A stretch of DNA of 64,000 nucleotides, from assembly GCF_009833095.1 (NCBI RefSeq), contig NZ_QRCB01000009.1, forward strand, positions 164,646-228,645, written 5' to 3'. The position numbers and the translations under genes were made by a program. Source of the DNA: Nitrosomonas sp. JL21 (GTDB taxonomy: Bacteria; Pseudomonadota; Gammaproteobacteria; Burkholderiales; Nitrosomonadaceae). Below the pieces are notes generated by a model, which saw only the letters and a program-made list of their open reading frames with translations, was not told the DNA's origin and searched no databases. Positions 1 through 10,789 of this stretch are shown piece by piece (the first letter of the stretch is position 1; every line of letters starts with the position of its first letter).

Positions 1-1796
1 TCATCCGGCGTGCCATCGGTCACATCAATCTGCAGCAGAACGACATCCTGCAAGCGCGACTGCACTTGCGTATCGGATAACGTAAAACGCTCCATTTCTT
101 TGCAGGAAACACACCAATCGGCATAAAACTTCACCATGATGTATTTATCCTGGGATTGGCGGATATAGTCATCCAATTCCGCCACCGTTTTTACCCGCTG
201 AAACGGCAAATTCTGATAACTTCCAGTCGCAGCGCCATTCATGTCGATACTGGTCGTGCTCGCCGTGGTCACACCCAGTTTTGACAGGGGTTGCAGCATA
301 TCACGGCTACCCGACAACACACCGATCAATAAAGCAACGCCGAGCAACAAGGCAATGACGCCGACGCCTTTGAGAAACTTTTGCAATCCGGAAGCTCTTT
401 CAGGCAAGGGATCAATGGCATGCAGATAAATCGCTGAAATAATCAGCAACGCCGCCCATAGCAGCATATGCATCACATCGTTGATCACCGGAGAAATCAA
501 CCAGATCGCGACCCCCAGCAACAGCACGCCAAAAAACCGCTTGATCGATTCCATCCACGCACCGGCTCTTGGCAATAATGCTCCCGCCGAGGCGCCCAGC
601 AGCAATAACGGCACGCCCATGCCAAGCGCCATCATGAACAATGCCGAGCCGCCGAGAACGACATCGCCGGTCTGGCTGATATACAACAATGCTCCGGCCA
701 GCGGGGCTGCGACGCACGGGCCGACGATCAGCGCCGACAAAGCGCCCATGCCGAACACACCGGTCAACTGGCCACCTTTCAACTGCCCGGCTTCCTCGGA
801 TAACTTGGTTTGCAGTGAACCCGGCAATTGCAATTCGTAAAAACCAAACATCGAAAACGACAGCAATACGAAAATCAGCGCAAATGTTCCCAGTACCCAG
901 GCGTTCTGCAGTGCAGCGGACAACATCGACCCCGACAAACCAGCAGCAATGCCCGCAATGGCATAGGTAATCGCCATGCCGAGGACATAGGTCAATGCCA
1001 GAATGAATCCATGACGCTTGGTCACATGCTTGCCGCGATTGGCAATGATGCCGGATAAAATCGGAAACATCGGAAACACGCAGGGCGTAAACGCCAGCAA
1101 CAGGCCGATACCGAAAAAGCCGGTCAGGATCAGCCAGAAATCCCCAGTTTGAAACATCTGGTCGATTTTGTATGCTTCCGTTTCAATCGCGGGTGCCTTC
1201 GAGGGTATCTGAAACAGCTCAGCCGTAGCATCAATCCCAGCCGCAGCGGCTTTGCTGCTCACAGTTTCAGCAACTGCTCCAATGGCGGCCTTCACAGCCG
1301 GCAAGGTCAATTCAACGACTTTATGAATCGGTGCATAGCATACGCCCACCGGCTCATTACACCCTTGATAAGTTGCAGTCAGCGTAACCGGTTGCTCCGT
1401 GCCTGGATCGTCGCGCTTCAGAGAAATCACGGCCTGAACCGGACTGTAATAAACTTCGGTCTGACCGAACGTCATATCGTCTTTCATCTTACCGGGCGGT
1501 AAGGCAACATTCTGAACGGTCATGCCCTCCTGTTTCGGTTCAAACGCGATCTTGCCGCGGTACAGATAGTAATCCTTTGCCGGCGTCAAATGGGCAATCA
1601 AAGTAGTGCCATCGCGAACTTCGACCGATATTTTGAAAGCCTCATCCGGCGGCAATAGCTCTTGTGGATTGGTTTGACCCAGGTTGATACCCAGACCCTG
1701 CAATTTTGAAAACAGGTTGAAAGACCCTGTTTCCTGCGCAGACGCGTGCGTTCCGGTCAAACAGGCCAACAGTAACAAAAAATGGAATAATCGCAT
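1..1796 (-). CDS. dsbD: Thiol:disulfide interchange protein DsbD (partial, C-terminus off the left edge)
   Basis: DsbD carries electrons from cytoplasmic thioredoxin across the inner membrane to periplasmic disulfide isomerases and cytochrome c maturation. The minus-strand frame is open from an ATG at 1796 down to base 1, giving about 598 codons. It starts with a signal peptide (MRLFHFLLLLACLTG, then an A-S-A cleavage region). The alpha domain follows with the cysteine pair CNEPVGVC. The membrane beta domain carries FTPCVFPMFP and IVGPCVAAPL. The C-terminal thioredoxin-like gamma domain shows ADWCVSCKEM. All three redox pairs are present. cutA lies 16 bases upstream on the same strand, the familiar cutA-dsbD arrangement. 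The last residues lie outside the window. Confidence 0.95.
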   Translation of the reverse strand, partial: MRLFHFLLLLACLTGTHASAQETGSFNLFSKLQGLGINLGQTNPQELLPPDEAFKISVEVRDGTTLIAHLTPAKDYYLYRGKIAFEPKQEGMTVQNVALPPGKMKDDMTFGQTEVYYSPVQAVISLKRDDPGTEQPVTLTATYQGCNEPVGVCYAPIHKVVELTLPAVKAAIGAVAETVSSKAAAAGIDATAELFQIPSKAPAIETEAYKIDQMFQTGDFWLILTGFFGIGLLLAFTPCVFPMFPILSGIIANRGKHVTKRHGFILALTYVLGMAITYAIAGIAAGLSGSMLSAALQNAWVLGTFALIFVLLSFSMFGFYELQLPGSLQTKLSEEAGQLKGGQLTGVFGMGALSALIVGPCVAAPLAGALLYISQTGDVVLGGSALFMMALGMGVPLLLLGASAGALLPRAGAWMESIKRFFGVLLLGVAIWLISPVINDVMHMLLWAALLIISAIYLHAIDPLPERASGLQKFLKGVGVIALLLGVALLIGVLSGSRDMLQPLSKLGVTTASTTSIDMNGAATGSYQNLPFQRVKTVAELDDYIRQSQDKYIMVKFYADWCVSCKEMERFTLSDTQVQSRLQDVVLLQIDVTDGTPD

Positions 1797-1812
1797 CGGT
1801 ATACAGTAATAT

Positions 1813-2136
1813 TTAATCAGTAGCGGAGGTTTCTGTGGCTATCCACTGCAAATAAGCAGGTAAGCCATTATTTATAGGAACCAGAATTACTTCCGGAAGT
1901 TCATAAGGATGCATCATCTTGATCAACTGTTCAACCTTGTCATAATGCTGTCGTTCGGTTTTGATCAACACAGGTATCTCATCCGCCGATTCGATCTTTC
2001 CTTGCCAGCGATACACCGACGCGCACGGACTCAGGACATTCACACAAGCAGCCGCACGCTGATCGATCAACGCCTCGGCACATAACAAAGCGGATTTTTT
2101 ATTCGGAAAATTGCTGATGATAAGTACGGGTTCCAT
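1813..2136 (-). CDS. cutA: Divalent-cation tolerance protein CutA
   Basis: A small trimeric cytoplasmic protein of the CutA1 family, linked to copper/divalent cation tolerance, biochemical role unsettled. At 107 residues it has the usual family length. The family pattern is visible: an N-terminal strand with the NKKSALLCAEALI helix, AAACVNVL, the YRWQGKIE strand, then LIKTERQ and the HPYELPEVI motif. It directly precedes dsbD on the same strand with a 16-base gap, so the two are probably cotranscribed. No signal peptide is present. Confidence 0.93.
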   Translation of the reverse strand: MEPVLIISNFPNKKSALLCAEALIDQRAAACVNVLSPCASVYRWQGKIESADEIPVLIKTERQHYDKVEQLIKMMHPYELPEVILVPINNGLPAYLQWIATETSATD

Positions 2137-2281
2137 AAAAAACTGCTCATAGATCTACAATTGCAGATTTTACCTTGCTAATCGGCTCAGTGGAAAAATG
2201 AAATAACGAACGTTGCCAACTGGGCATCTCAGGCCAATAGGCATATACTTCACAACAATGTTACTGAAAGGAATTGAGCAC

Positions 2282-2479
2282 ATGAAAGGACTCTTCAATC
2301 TGGTCATCGCATTATCGATCATCACACCCATCACGATTTTTTTTGGCTATATCATCATGGATGAAGGCGATCAATTTACCGCTGAGCATTATATGGTCAC
2401 CGGGCTCAGCACCATTCCCTTCATTTTTGCGTTGCTCGTCAAGTTTCTGATGTCGGGAGCGGACAGCAATAGCAAATAA
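2282..2479 (+). CDS. Small two-helix membrane protein, unknown function
   Basis: A 65-residue protein I do not recognise. It starts MKGLFNLVIALSIITP and has two hydrophobic stretches (about residues 4-23 and 40-56) joined by an acidic loop (MDEGDQFTAEH), suggesting two transmembrane helices. The ATG at 2282 is chosen over an upstream in-frame ATG at 2213 because AAAGGAATTG lies just before it and the upstream residues look like leader sequence. It stands alone, divergent from cutA and about 330 bases before the chemoreceptor gene. Confidence 0.6.
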   Translation: MKGLFNLVIALSIITPITIFFGYIIMDEGDQFTAEHYMVTGLSTIPFIFALLVKFLMSGADSNSK

Positions 2480-2807
2480 CACTTCAAAAGCTTCCTATCA
2501 GCGGAATTCTTGTCAATGTAACACGCGCCGGGTAGGCAACCTGTAATTGGGTGAGAAAGCTCAGCTTATGTGGAATAAATGAGTATTTCGAGCCTATTTC
2601 CAAACAAGCGCACCAGCTTGGCAACCGCAGCAGGATTTGACGTTTTCTTAAATGCATGAAACCACTACATTAAAGAGTTTTTAGCATTTTTTGGTATTGC
2701 TTCTCAGCGCTTTTCCCCGCATCAATACTCACAAAGAAAGTTCTAAAGAGTCGGTGTTATTTTCCGTATGAAAATTCCTACGAATCATCAACCACGGAGT
2801 AATTGCC
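2480..2807. other. 328-base spacer upstream of chemoreceptor gene
   Basis: No ORF, RNA gene or strong hairpin stands out. The stretch is AT-rich towards the chemoreceptor start and should hold its promoter and leader. I could not find a convincing sigma-28 promoter (TAAA...GCCGATAA) or a clean sigma-70 pair. Confidence 0.4.
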
Positions 2808-4919
2808 ATGACGCTGCTAAATCAAATGAATATGTCCCATAAACTGACTATTCTGACGGTTTCTTTACTGATTATAGCGGCTGTGCCGATGACGCTTTAC
2901 GTCAACACGGTGATCCACGATCTCGATATCACCAAGCGCGAAGCAGCCGGTACGGGGCCTATCATTGCATTACAAAAAGCCGTGCAATATGTTCAACAAC
3001 ATCGCGGCCTCTCGGCTGCATTTTTGAACGGAAATGATGCGCTCGCCAACCGCATATCCGAAACCCAGCGCGAATTGAACAAAGCCGTCGAGGTCGTCGA
3101 TGTCAAGCTCAAGGAAGCCAACATATCGGCTCAAAACGTTTCAGTTTGGTCAAATCAAAAGCAGCGCATTCTCGACATTCAAAGAGCGATCATGGCGCGT
3201 CAGCTCAAAGCACCTGAAAGCACCGCACAACATACCAAAATAGTTCAAGAACTGATGCTCTTCAGCGAAGAAATCCTCATCGAAGCCGATTTGTTGCTTG
3301 ATCCTGTGAAGCATACGTATTTCCTGATGAATGCAACCATGTATAACGCGCCAAGGTTAGCGGAAAATATCGGTCAAATGCGGGCAGCCGGCACATCGCT
3401 TCTGGCTGCGGGAAAAATTGATGTTGAAGGCCATACTAAATTGGCGGGGATGTTCAGCAATGTCAATCTGTTCTTTTCCGATTTCATGCGCAATGTCGAG
3501 AGAGCCATGCAATCCGATGCCGACATGAAAGCCGAGCTTGGGTCAAAAGGCAATGAAGTCAAGGCGATGATTGATAAAACACTGCATATGACGAATCAGG
3601 AATTGCTACAAGCAAAAGAACCAAAAATGCCCTCAGCAGATTATTTTGCAGAGTATACCCGCACGATCGATGCGATCTATGATTATAATTTTCTTGCCGC
3701 CGACTATCTGGTAAAAACACTTCAATTGCGGCAAGAACATCTGCAACAGACGCTATATTTCGCGATAGGTATCCTGATGGCTACCCTCATCGTCACGATC
3801 ATGTTTGCAATCTTTATCGTACGCGGCATCACCCGTCGGGTGCAAGAAGCCATCAATATCGCCAATGCCATAGCCAACGGCGACCTCACCCACCGGATTG
3901 AAGTAACTTCAACGAATGAAACCGGCCGACTACTGCAGGCGTTACAAACGATGGAGACCAACCTTATAGATCTGATCGGCAAAATACGCGCGGGAGCGGA
4001 TCAAATCACTACGGCTTCGGGTGAAATTGCATCCGGTAACTCGGATCTCAGTCAGCGCACCGAAGAGCAAGCCTCTAACTTGGAAGAAACGGCTTCATCA
4101 ATGGAAGAATTGACCTCCACCGTCAAGCAGAATGCCGACAATGCGCGCCAAGCCAATCAACTGGCGGCCGGCGCTACCGAAGTCGCGATGAAAGGCGGTA
4201 CCGTCGTCGGGCAAGTGGTGCAAACGATGAATTCGATCAACGAAAGTTCGAAAAAAATTGTCGAGATCATCAGTGTCATCGATGGCATTGCCTTCCAGAC
4301 CAATATCCTGGCGCTCAATGCCGCCGTCGAAGCAGCGCGTGCCGGTGAGCAGGGCCGTGGATTTGCGGTGGTAGCGACAGAAGTACGCACGCTGGCGCAA
4401 CGCTCCGCAGCAGCCGCTAAAGAGATCAAAGAACTGATCAGTGATTCTGTGTCTAAAGTGGAAAATGGCACGCACCTGGTTGATGAAGCAGGCGCCACGA
4501 TGGATGAAATCGTCACTGCCGTAAAACGCGTGACCGATATCATGAGTGAAATCTCAGCCGCATCGCAGGAACAAAGCTCGGGCATCGAACAAGTCAATCA
4601 AGCCGTAACCCAAATGGATGAAGTCACGCAGCAAAATGCAGCATTGGTGGAAGAAGCGACGGCCGCGGCGGAATCGATGCAAGAACAAGCACAAGCATTA
4701 ACGCAAGCGATCAATACCTTCAAACTATCGGGTACCCACTCGGAGCCAACGATGGCAGTCAAGCGAAACCGTCGTCCGGCTGCCGTAGCCAAATTGCCCA
4801 ACCGTGGCCCAGCAACAAGGCATGCGGCGCAAGCAGCCGAAATGAAGACTGAAACAGCCTCAACTCAACCGCGCAAAATGGCAGCAGGCGGTGGTGGCGA
4901 TGATTGGGAAGAATTTTAA
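2808..4919 (+). CDS. Methyl-accepting chemotaxis protein with nitrate/nitrite-sensing-like domain
   Basis: A 703-residue transmembrane chemoreceptor that signals through CheW/CheA. The first membrane helix is at about 11-32 and the second at about 312-338. Between them lies a helical periplasmic domain with [16 protein letters not shown], typical of NIT (nitrate/nitrite-sensing) four-helix domains. A HAMP domain follows (about 339-392), then the cytoplasmic coiled coil with the conserved hairpin tip [20 protein letters not shown]. Glutamine/glutamate-rich flanks ([10 protein letters not shown]) match methylation helices. The C-terminus DDWEEF has the xWxxF form of a CheR/CheB-tethering pentapeptide. 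ATG at 2808 follows CGGAG. It shares its signalling domain and tail with the split receptor at 42 kb. The ligand is inferred from the domain type only. Confidence 0.9.
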   Translation: MTLLNQMNMSHKLTILTVSLLIIAAVPMTLYVNTVIHDLDITKREAAGTGPIIALQKAVQYVQQHRGLSAAFLNGNDALANRISETQRELNKAVEVVDVKLKEANISAQNVSVWSNQKQRILDIQRAIMARQLKAPESTAQHTKIVQELMLFSEEILIEADLLLDPVKHTYFLMNATMYNAPRLAENIGQMRAAGTSLLAAGKIDVEGHTKLAGMFSNVNLFFSDFMRNVERAMQSDADMKAELGSKGNEVKAMIDKTLHMTNQELLQAKEPKMPSADYFAEYTRTIDAIYDYNFLAADYLVKTLQLRQEHLQQTLYFAIGILMATLIVTIMFAIFIVRGITRRVQEAINIANAIANGDLTHRIEVTSTNETGRLLQALQTMETNLIDLIGKIRAGADQITTASGEIASGNSDLSQRTEEQASNLEETASSMEELTSTVKQNADNARQANQLAAGATEVAMKGGTVVGQVVQTMNSINESSKKIVEIISVIDGIAFQTNILALNAAVEAARAGEQGRGFAVVATEVRTLAQRSAAAAKEIKELISDSVSKVENGTHLVDEAGATMDEIVTAVKRVTDIMSEISAASQEQSSGIEQVNQAVTQMDEVTQQNAALVEEATAAAESMQEQAQALTQAINTFKLSGTHSEPTMAVKRNRRPAAVAKLPNRGPATRHAAQAAEMKTETASTQPRKMAAGGGGDDWEEF

Positions 4920-5057
4920 GGAACGCTAATTCATTCGGCGGCGAATGAAATGAAACGGAAGCTGCACGGAACAACAACCGAGACCCATGCAAAAAATAGG
5001 CGAGAAAGAGAGTAACGCGCAACGAAGCAATTCGCTTTGCAGTCAATCAGCGCTTCC

Positions 5058-6023
5058 CTAACCATCCATCAGCGTGCCCTGCGAGCAAGCACAGGCGCGC
5101 TGATACGCCAAGCCCGCAACCGCCAGATCACCCAGCGCCAATCCCCGAAAAGCAAAAGCCATGCGCTCTTCGGCAGTGCTGCGACCGGGCACGGTTCCAG
5201 TCACCAAACCGGTCAAATCTCCCGCGATCAGTTTCGGATCGACCAGCGGCTTTGCCATACTGGCTTCCTGTTCCACATCATCAACGATGATACGATCCAA
5301 TGCCGACATACTCTCAGCCAGCCATGGCGCAGCCAGATCCGTCATGGTCACGAATGCGCCCGGTTTCAGCCAACGCGCATCCAGAAATGGTTGCAGTTGG
5401 GGCGATAATGTCACCGACGTAACGATCAAATCAACCTGTTGGATCGTTTCTTGCGCAGTGTGCGGCGTAGTGACCGGCAATCCCATGCTTTCCACCTCAT
5501 GGCAAAATGCGTCGCGGCTGGCCGCTCCCCGTCCAAATACCCGTACTTCCCTGAGCGGAAACAACGCTGAAAAAGCCTGCAAATGACTGCGGGCCTGGAC
5601 ACCGCAACCGATGAAAGCAATGCTTGACGCGTCTGGTCGAGCAAGCCGTTTGGCAGCCACCGCACTCAAACCGGCAGTACGCATGGCGGTCACCCAGTTG
5701 CCGTCGAGTATCGCGAGCGGTAATCCGCTACGGCTATCGAGCAGGGTCACCAACGCATTGATGCTTTCCAATCCATGATTAGGATTATCCGGATTCAGCA
5801 CCAACGCTTTGACGGCAAGATACGGTGGATCATCGGCAGCCGCCAGGGTAGCCATCATATAGCGGCCATCGGGTGGCGTAATCACCGCTTTGGGAGCATT
5901 CCACACGTACTGCCTGCGGCCCAGCAATAAATGCTCGATGCTGGCAACCACATCCTGTGGCGTCAATGACAGCGATTGCAGCACATCCCTGGAAAGGTAG
6001 CGAATCGACGGCGAGGTTTGCAT
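5058..6023 (-). CDS. Ornithine cyclodeaminase / mu-crystallin family protein
   Basis: A 321-residue NAD(P)-dependent enzyme of the ornithine cyclodeaminase/mu-crystallin family. Members include ornithine and lysine cyclodeaminases, alanine dehydrogenases and delta1-pyrroline/piperideine-2-carboxylate reductases, so the substrate cannot be fixed here. Visible features are the family core (LAVKAL, then LDGNWVTAMRTAGLSAVAAK) and the Rossmann loop IAFIGCGVQARSHLQAF followed by VRVFGRG. An AGGAAACGCAGG stretch precedes the ATG at 6023. It stands alone, divergent from typA and convergent with the chemoreceptor gene. Confidence 0.85.
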   Translation of the reverse strand: MQTSPSIRYLSRDVLQSLSLTPQDVVASIEHLLLGRRQYVWNAPKAVITPPDGRYMMATLAAADDPPYLAVKALVLNPDNPNHGLESINALVTLLDSRSGLPLAILDGNWVTAMRTAGLSAVAAKRLARPDASSIAFIGCGVQARSHLQAFSALFPLREVRVFGRGAASRDAFCHEVESMGLPVTTPHTAQETIQQVDLIVTSVTLSPQLQPFLDARWLKPGAFVTMTDLAAPWLAESMSALDRIIVDDVEQEASMAKPLVDPKLIAGDLTGLVTGTVPGRSTAEERMAFAFRGLALGDLAVAGLAYQRACACSQGTLMDG

Positions 6024-6122
6024 CCTGCGTTTCCTGTGGTGATGGGTCTGTTTGAACTTTACCGCAATTTCATTGCCTTTGTGCAGTAATCAAAATTGAT
6101 CATAGGAATCATCAAGATCAAC

Positions 6123-6131
6123 TGCTATAAT
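6123..6131 (+). promoter_or_regulatory. Extended -10 promoter of typA
   Basis: The string TGCTATAAT at 6123-6131 is a perfect -10 hexamer preceded by the TGn extension. No good -35 lies at 16-18 bases, which fits an extended -10 promoter. It sits about 55 bases upstream of the typA start. Prediction from consensus only. Confidence 0.6.
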
Positions 6132-6184
6132 ACCCGACCCCCCACACCGTACCAACTAACAGCTTATTTTTTTGAGGAATTATC

Positions 6185-7999
6185 ATGTCTCGTCCAATCC
6201 GCAATATCGCCATTATCGCTCACGTTGACCATGGCAAAACCACGATGGTTGACAAATTGCTGCATCAAGCGGGCACCTTTGCCGCACATCAGCAAATTTC
6301 CGAACGTGTGATGGATTCCAACGATATTGAACGCGAACGCGGCATCACCATTCTGGCCAAGAATTGCGCGATCGATTATGAAGGCATACACATCAACATC
6401 GTCGACACACCCGGACATGCCGATTTTGGCGGTGAAGTCGAACGCGTATTGTCGATGGTCGACGGGGTGTTATTGCTGGTTGATGCGGTCGAAGGTCCGA
6501 TGCCCCAAACCCGGTTTGTCACCAAGAAAGCGCTTGCCCTCGGTTTGCGGCCAATCGTCGTGATCAACAAAATTGACCGTCCTGGTGCCCGTGCCAGTTG
6601 GGTGGTCGATCAGACCTTCGATCTGTTCGATAAGCTCGGCGCCAACGATGAGCAATTGGATTTTCCGGTCGTGTACGCCTCCGCATTGAATGGCTTTGCC
6701 ACTCTCGATCAGGAAAAACCGAGCCCGGATATGCGTCCGCTGTTCGACACCATTCTTAAACACGTGCCCGCGCCCACCGGTAATCCCGATGAACCGCTGC
6801 AACTGCAAATCAGCGCGCTGGATTATTCCAGTTTCGTCGGCCGCATCGGCATAGGCCGGATCCATCGCGGCAAGTTGAGGCCTAACCAGGAAGTCATGGT
6901 GATGATGGGCGACAAACCGCCGAAAAAAGCCAAAGTCAATCAAGTGCTCGGCTTCCAAGGATTGGAACGGCTACAGATGAAGGAAGCGCTGGCAGGGGAT
7001 ATCGTACTGATCAACGGCATCGAAGAACTCAGCATCGGCACCACGCTGGCCGATGTCGACAAGCCTGAAGCGTTGCCGGTGCTCGCAGTGGATGAACCCA
7101 CTCTGACCATGACCTTTCAGGTGAACACATCGCCTTTTGCCGGCCAGGAAGGCAAGTTCGTCACCAGCCGCCAGTTGCGTGAGCGCCTGGAAAAGGAGCT
7201 GTTGACCAATGTCGCCATGCGGCTGGATGAAACCTCCGAAACGGATTCATTTTTGATCTCCGGGCGCGGCGAATTGCATCTGACCATTTTGCTGGAAAAC
7301 ATGCGCCGCGAAGGCTACGAACTGGCCGTATCGCGCCCGCATGTCGTGATCCGCGAAATCGATGGCGTCAAATGCGAGCCGTTCGAAATGCTCACGGTCG
7401 ACGTCGACGAAGCCAATCAAGGCGCGGTCATGGAAGCCCTGGGCGCACGCCGTGGCGACTTGCAAGACATGGTGTCGGACGCCAAAGGGCGGGTGCGGCT
7501 CGATTACCGCATCCCGGCACGCGGCTTGATCGGTTTTCAATCCGAATTCATGACCATGACCCGCGGCACCGGTCTGATGAGCCATGTATTCGATGAATTT
7601 GCGCCGATGCGTCCGGAAATTCCACCGCGCCGCAATGGCGTGCTGATTTCGTCGGAACACGGCGAAGCGGTCGCCTATGCGTTATGGAAACTGCAAGACC
7701 GCGGCCGCATGTTCGTCAGTCCCGGCGATCGATTGTACGAGGGCATGGTGATCGGAATTCACAGCCGCGATAATGATTTGGTCGTCAACCCGATCAAAGG
7801 CAAGCAGTTGACCAATATCCGCGCTTCCGGCACCGATGAAGCAGTGACATTGACGCCACCGATACAGCTCACGCTGGAATCCGCGATTGAATTCATCGCC
7901 GATGACGAATTGGTCGAAATCACGCCCAAGACGATCCGCATCCGCAAGCGCTTCCTGCTCGAACACGAGCGCAAACGCGCATCGCGCGTCGCGGCCTAA
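6185..7999 (+). CDS. typA: Ribosome-dependent GTPase TypA/BipA
   Basis: A translational GTPase related to EF-G that binds the 70S ribosome and supports 50S assembly and stress adaptation. The 604 residues match the usual length of about 605. G motifs are AHVDHGKTT (G1), [10 protein letters not shown] (G3) and NKIDRPGA (G4). The EF-G-like domains III and V follow ([19 protein letters not shown]), then the BipA-specific C-terminal domain with [16 protein letters not shown] sequence ([13 protein letters not shown]). GAGGAATT lies before the ATG. A stem-loop at 8024-8054 follows the stop. Confidence 0.97.
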   Translation: MSRPIRNIAIIAHVDHGKTTMVDKLLHQAGTFAAHQQISERVMDSNDIERERGITILAKNCAIDYEGIHINIVDTPGHADFGGEVERVLSMVDGVLLLVDAVEGPMPQTRFVTKKALALGLRPIVVINKIDRPGARASWVVDQTFDLFDKLGANDEQLDFPVVYASALNGFATLDQEKPSPDMRPLFDTILKHVPAPTGNPDEPLQLQISALDYSSFVGRIGIGRIHRGKLRPNQEVMVMMGDKPPKKAKVNQVLGFQGLERLQMKEALAGDIVLINGIEELSIGTTLADVDKPEALPVLAVDEPTLTMTFQVNTSPFAGQEGKFVTSRQLRERLEKELLTNVAMRLDETSETDSFLISGRGELHLTILLENMRREGYELAVSRPHVVIREIDGVKCEPFEMLTVDVDEANQGAVMEALGARRGDLQDMVSDAKGRVRLDYRIPARGLIGFQSEFMTMTRGTGLMSHVFDEFAPMRPEIPPRRNGVLISSEHGEAVAYALWKLQDRGRMFVSPGDRLYEGMVIGIHSRDNDLVVNPIKGKQLTNIRASGTDEAVTLTPPIQLTLESAIEFIADDELVEITPKTIRIRKRFLLEHERKRASRVAA

Positions 8000-8023
8000 C
8001 CACTCAGTATCATTCGTTTGATT

Positions 8024-8054
8024 GCAGCGGGTAAATATCCTTTTTACCCGCTGC
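8024..8054 (+). terminator. Stem-loop after typA
   Basis: A perfect 12-bp stem (GCAGCGGGTAAA / TTTACCCGCTGC, arms 8024-8035 and 8043-8054) with a 7-base loop lies 24 bases after the typA stop. A T-tract does not follow, so it may be an imperfect terminator or a 3' stabilising hairpin. Confidence 0.55.
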
Positions 8055-8236
8055 ATTTCACGAAACTCTCTCCACCTTCTTCTCAGCATTCCTTAAGCTA
8101 CCGCCACATCACCGACAAGCCGCCAGTTTGACGAACTATCAGACTTTATTTTATAGTCGATACAGAAATACCTTTCATTTCTGCACCCAGCAGCACGAAT
8201 GCGCGTTTTTCCCAATACAATAAGGAGATCGACAGC

Positions 8237-9514
8237 ATGAAAACAATCACATCATTTCCCTCAAGATCTGTTCAACCACCCTTTAAAACCTCAAGACGGT
8301 TTATCTGGGCCGCAATCGTCTGCATTCCGGTGATCATTTCCGGCTGCAGCATCGGCGATAAAATCGATAAGGTCACCGATACCGTCAGCGACGTGACCGG
8401 CAATACCGTCGCTGCCTTGAATGACGCGATCGATGCGTTGGATCAAAATTCATCGTCATGGCAGGCAGTGCTACAGCAAACCACCCAGAAATTGACTGCC
8501 GATGCCCAATCCACCGTGCGCAATGAAGTTTCGGATTTGCTTAACCGCAGCGTAGCCGCAACTGGCACGGAATTGCGCTGCAATGTCGACTTCATCGGTT
8601 CGCGCGTGCGCCAAGCCCTGGTCAGGATACGCGCGCGCCTGCTGCATCAGTCGGTACCCGCGGTTGAACCCGCCTTGTGCCACGTCGTTCCTGCCGCAGT
8701 CGACATGGCGCTGGACTCCAGCCGCCGCAACAAACTCGAATTCTTTGGTTACGATTTTGATACCACGCCGATCAAAGTCTCGCTGCACAGCAAATCCGGC
8801 ACGACCGACGTGTCATCCAAACTGGACCGGCTTACGCACTATCACATGACGCTGAATCTCGGTGCCAATGGTGTGCCGCTGTCCAGTAGTAGCGACCGCC
8901 TGACGCTGGAATGGGAAAACCGGCCGATTTCCAGTATTGCGGTCATTCAGCCCGCTACACCGATCTGCCGTGAAAAAACGGAAACTTATACACGCAGCAC
9001 GAATTTCTCGTTCACACCGCCGCATACTCGCGGTGATCGCGAATATTCCGGTCATGGACCCGAAGTATGGGCCACAGCGCGCTGGGTCAAAGAAGATACC
9101 CGGGTCAACTTGCATCTGTGGATGAAAGCTCAGGAGACGCGCAGCGATTGGACGACTGCGGAAGGAGAACGCATCGAACCGTACTACAATGCGCCATCGG
9201 GTTGGCGCATCGATAGGATCGAAAGCGGCACGGAAAGCTCAGCGCACTATATCGATACCGATCACAACGATGATCCTCAAGGCAGCGGGCCCAACGGTCC
9301 GGTCAAATTATTCACCTTCCGCGGCGATCGCGATGGCGATGATGCCGGCAGTTATACCAGCGTCGAGGTAGACTTCAATCCGCTGGTCGTCAAATTGGTA
9401 GAAACCGCCAACTGCGCACCGTCTTCAGCGGTTAAATCGTTGGAAATCAAAGATCTGATCGCCCCAGGTACGCTGCGGCGCTTTCAACCCATGATGTTGA
9501 AACTCAAACCATAG
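8237..9514 (+). CDS. Predicted lipoprotein of unknown function
   Basis: A 425-residue protein not assigned to a known family. Basic N-terminal residues and a hydrophobic helix lead to a lipobox-like IISGC at about residues 33-37, so it is probably a lipid-anchored envelope protein. The N-terminal part is helical (about 40-110), and the remainder is rich in beta-strand-like, charged and aromatic residues (SFTPPHTRGDREYSGHG; DRDGDDAGSYTSVEVDFNP). AAGGAG precedes the ATG at 8237 at good spacing. It stands alone between two stem-loops. Confidence 0.75.
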   Translation: MKTITSFPSRSVQPPFKTSRRFIWAAIVCIPVIISGCSIGDKIDKVTDTVSDVTGNTVAALNDAIDALDQNSSSWQAVLQQTTQKLTADAQSTVRNEVSDLLNRSVAATGTELRCNVDFIGSRVRQALVRIRARLLHQSVPAVEPALCHVVPAAVDMALDSSRRNKLEFFGYDFDTTPIKVSLHSKSGTTDVSSKLDRLTHYHMTLNLGANGVPLSSSSDRLTLEWENRPISSIAVIQPATPICREKTETYTRSTNFSFTPPHTRGDREYSGHGPEVWATARWVKEDTRVNLHLWMKAQETRSDWTTAEGERIEPYYNAPSGWRIDRIESGTESSAHYIDTDHNDDPQGSGPNGPVKLFTFRGDRDGDDAGSYTSVEVDFNPLVVKLVETANCAPSSAVKSLEIKDLIAPGTLRRFQPMMLKLKP

Positions 9515-9534
9515 CACACGCACGTTCGCAACAT

Positions 9535-9563
9535 AATGCCGCCGGTTTTCACCCGGCGGCATT
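9535..9563. terminator. Bidirectional terminator between convergent genes
   Basis: An 11-bp perfect stem (AATGCCGCCGG / CCGGCGGCATT, arms 9535-9545 and 9553-9563) with a 7-base loop lies between the convergent genes ending at 9514 and 9625. A run of five T follows on the plus side (9571-9577 region). Confidence 0.75.
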
Positions 9564-9624
9564 AACTCAAATTTTTATCAGAACTGCAATTTAGCTGCGG
9601 CTTCAATACAGCTACTTCGATACT

Positions 9625-10689
9625 TTATTTTCGTTCCGATGCATGGGCTTCAGATTTCGCGTTCTTACTGCTCAGCAGATTGGGCGGTGGACCGATCGGC
9701 TCGAATTGTTTGAGCAGCGGCACGTCATCCTTGTTGATTGAGCGCAGATCCATATCATACGAGCCGTGCGGCCCCCAACTGCCGGTAAATTTCTTGCCGT
9801 CCGGCGTGAACGTCCAGCACATATCCTCGCCGCCAGTATTGATCGCATCGCCGAGATTCACCGGCTGCTGCCATTCGCCCTCGGCATTCTGCTGCGCAAT
9901 CCATTCGTCATGCCCGCCGCGCGAACCCAGATCGGTGCGCATGCTGGTGATGATCAGACTCTTGCCGTCTTTCGACAACCCAGTCCAGTGCATGTGATCG
10001 CGCTGCGGTGAATTGATCTTCGGTCCCAGGCTGACCGGCTTTTGCCATACACCATCCTTTTTCTCGACTTTCCAGATGTCGCTGTCCTGTGTTACGCCCG
10101 GTTGGTGATAACTGAAATAAATCAGACTATCGGATGCGATGATCGGGCAATGCTCCTCGCCAGTCGGCGTATTGATGCTCGGCAGCTCCGGTACGTCGTT
10201 CCAGTTTCTGGCCGCTTGCCACACGCCATCGATTTTCTGCACCACGTACAGATCGCCGGATAACATATTGCCCGGCTCGTAGCGGGTGAAATAAATCACG
10301 TTGCCATCATCGGAAAAACTTGGCTCCAGATCCCACGCCGAAGTATTGATGTTCGGCCCGACCTTGGGATCGATTCCCGGCCCCAAATGAACCGGCTCCT
10401 GCCACTCACCATCGGCCAGACGCGACATCCAGATATCGAAACTGTAGTTCCCCCCGGGCGACTGAACACTCCCCTCCCGCGTCGACACAAAAATCGCCGT
10501 CTTGCCGTCGGCGCTATGGGTAATTTCCATCTCCGACCCTGACGTATTGATTTTCCCGCCGATGCTGTTGGAAACCCGCGGATGCTCCGTAGCCGCTCCG
10601 CTGCTGAAATCGTGCATGCCGGGCATGGCGTGGGAAATACTGGGTGTCAAAAAGAACAGCAGCGACACGGAAAAAAATTTCTCTTTCAT
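9625..10689 (-). CDS. Exported PD40/TolB-type beta-propeller protein
   Basis: A 354-residue protein with a clear signal peptide (MKEKFFSVSLLFFLTPSISHA). Repeats of the WD40-like PD40 type recur along the chain: ADGKTAIFVSTREG, SDDGNVIYFTRYEPG, SDSLIYFSYHQPG, KDGKSLIITSMRTD and TPDGKKFTGSW. Each pairs with a phrase of the form 'W.EPV.LG..I', giving a propeller of about five blades. Such proteins often bind other periplasmic proteins or cell-wall components. The actual role is unknown. It is transcribed alone towards the shared terminator at 9535. Confidence 0.75.
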   Translation of the reverse strand: MKEKFFSVSLLFFLTPSISHAMPGMHDFSSGAATEHPRVSNSIGGKINTSGSEMEITHSADGKTAIFVSTREGSVQSPGGNYSFDIWMSRLADGEWQEPVHLGPGIDPKVGPNINTSAWDLEPSFSDDGNVIYFTRYEPGNMLSGDLYVVQKIDGVWQAARNWNDVPELPSINTPTGEEHCPIIASDSLIYFSYHQPGVTQDSDIWKVEKKDGVWQKPVSLGPKINSPQRDHMHWTGLSKDGKSLIITSMRTDLGSRGGHDEWIAQQNAEGEWQQPVNLGDAINTGGEDMCWTFTPDGKKFTGSWGPHGSYDMDLRSINKDDVPLLKQFEPIGPPPNLLSSKNAKSEAHASERK

Positions 10690-10789
10690 TTATTAACCTC
10701 GCTTTTTGAGTTACTCTGGCTCCTGTAAGAATAGGCTGATCTATCTTGTATCACAATTCAATTTATCGCTAGTGATGTAAAGAATTGTT

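Noticed and set aside
2480..2807. Possible cyclic-di-GMP riboswitch before the first chemoreceptor gene (ACGCGCCGGGTAGGCAACC)
   Set aside because: The order and spacing of the conserved bases do not fit the GEMM consensus, and no tetraloop-receptor arrangement is seen.
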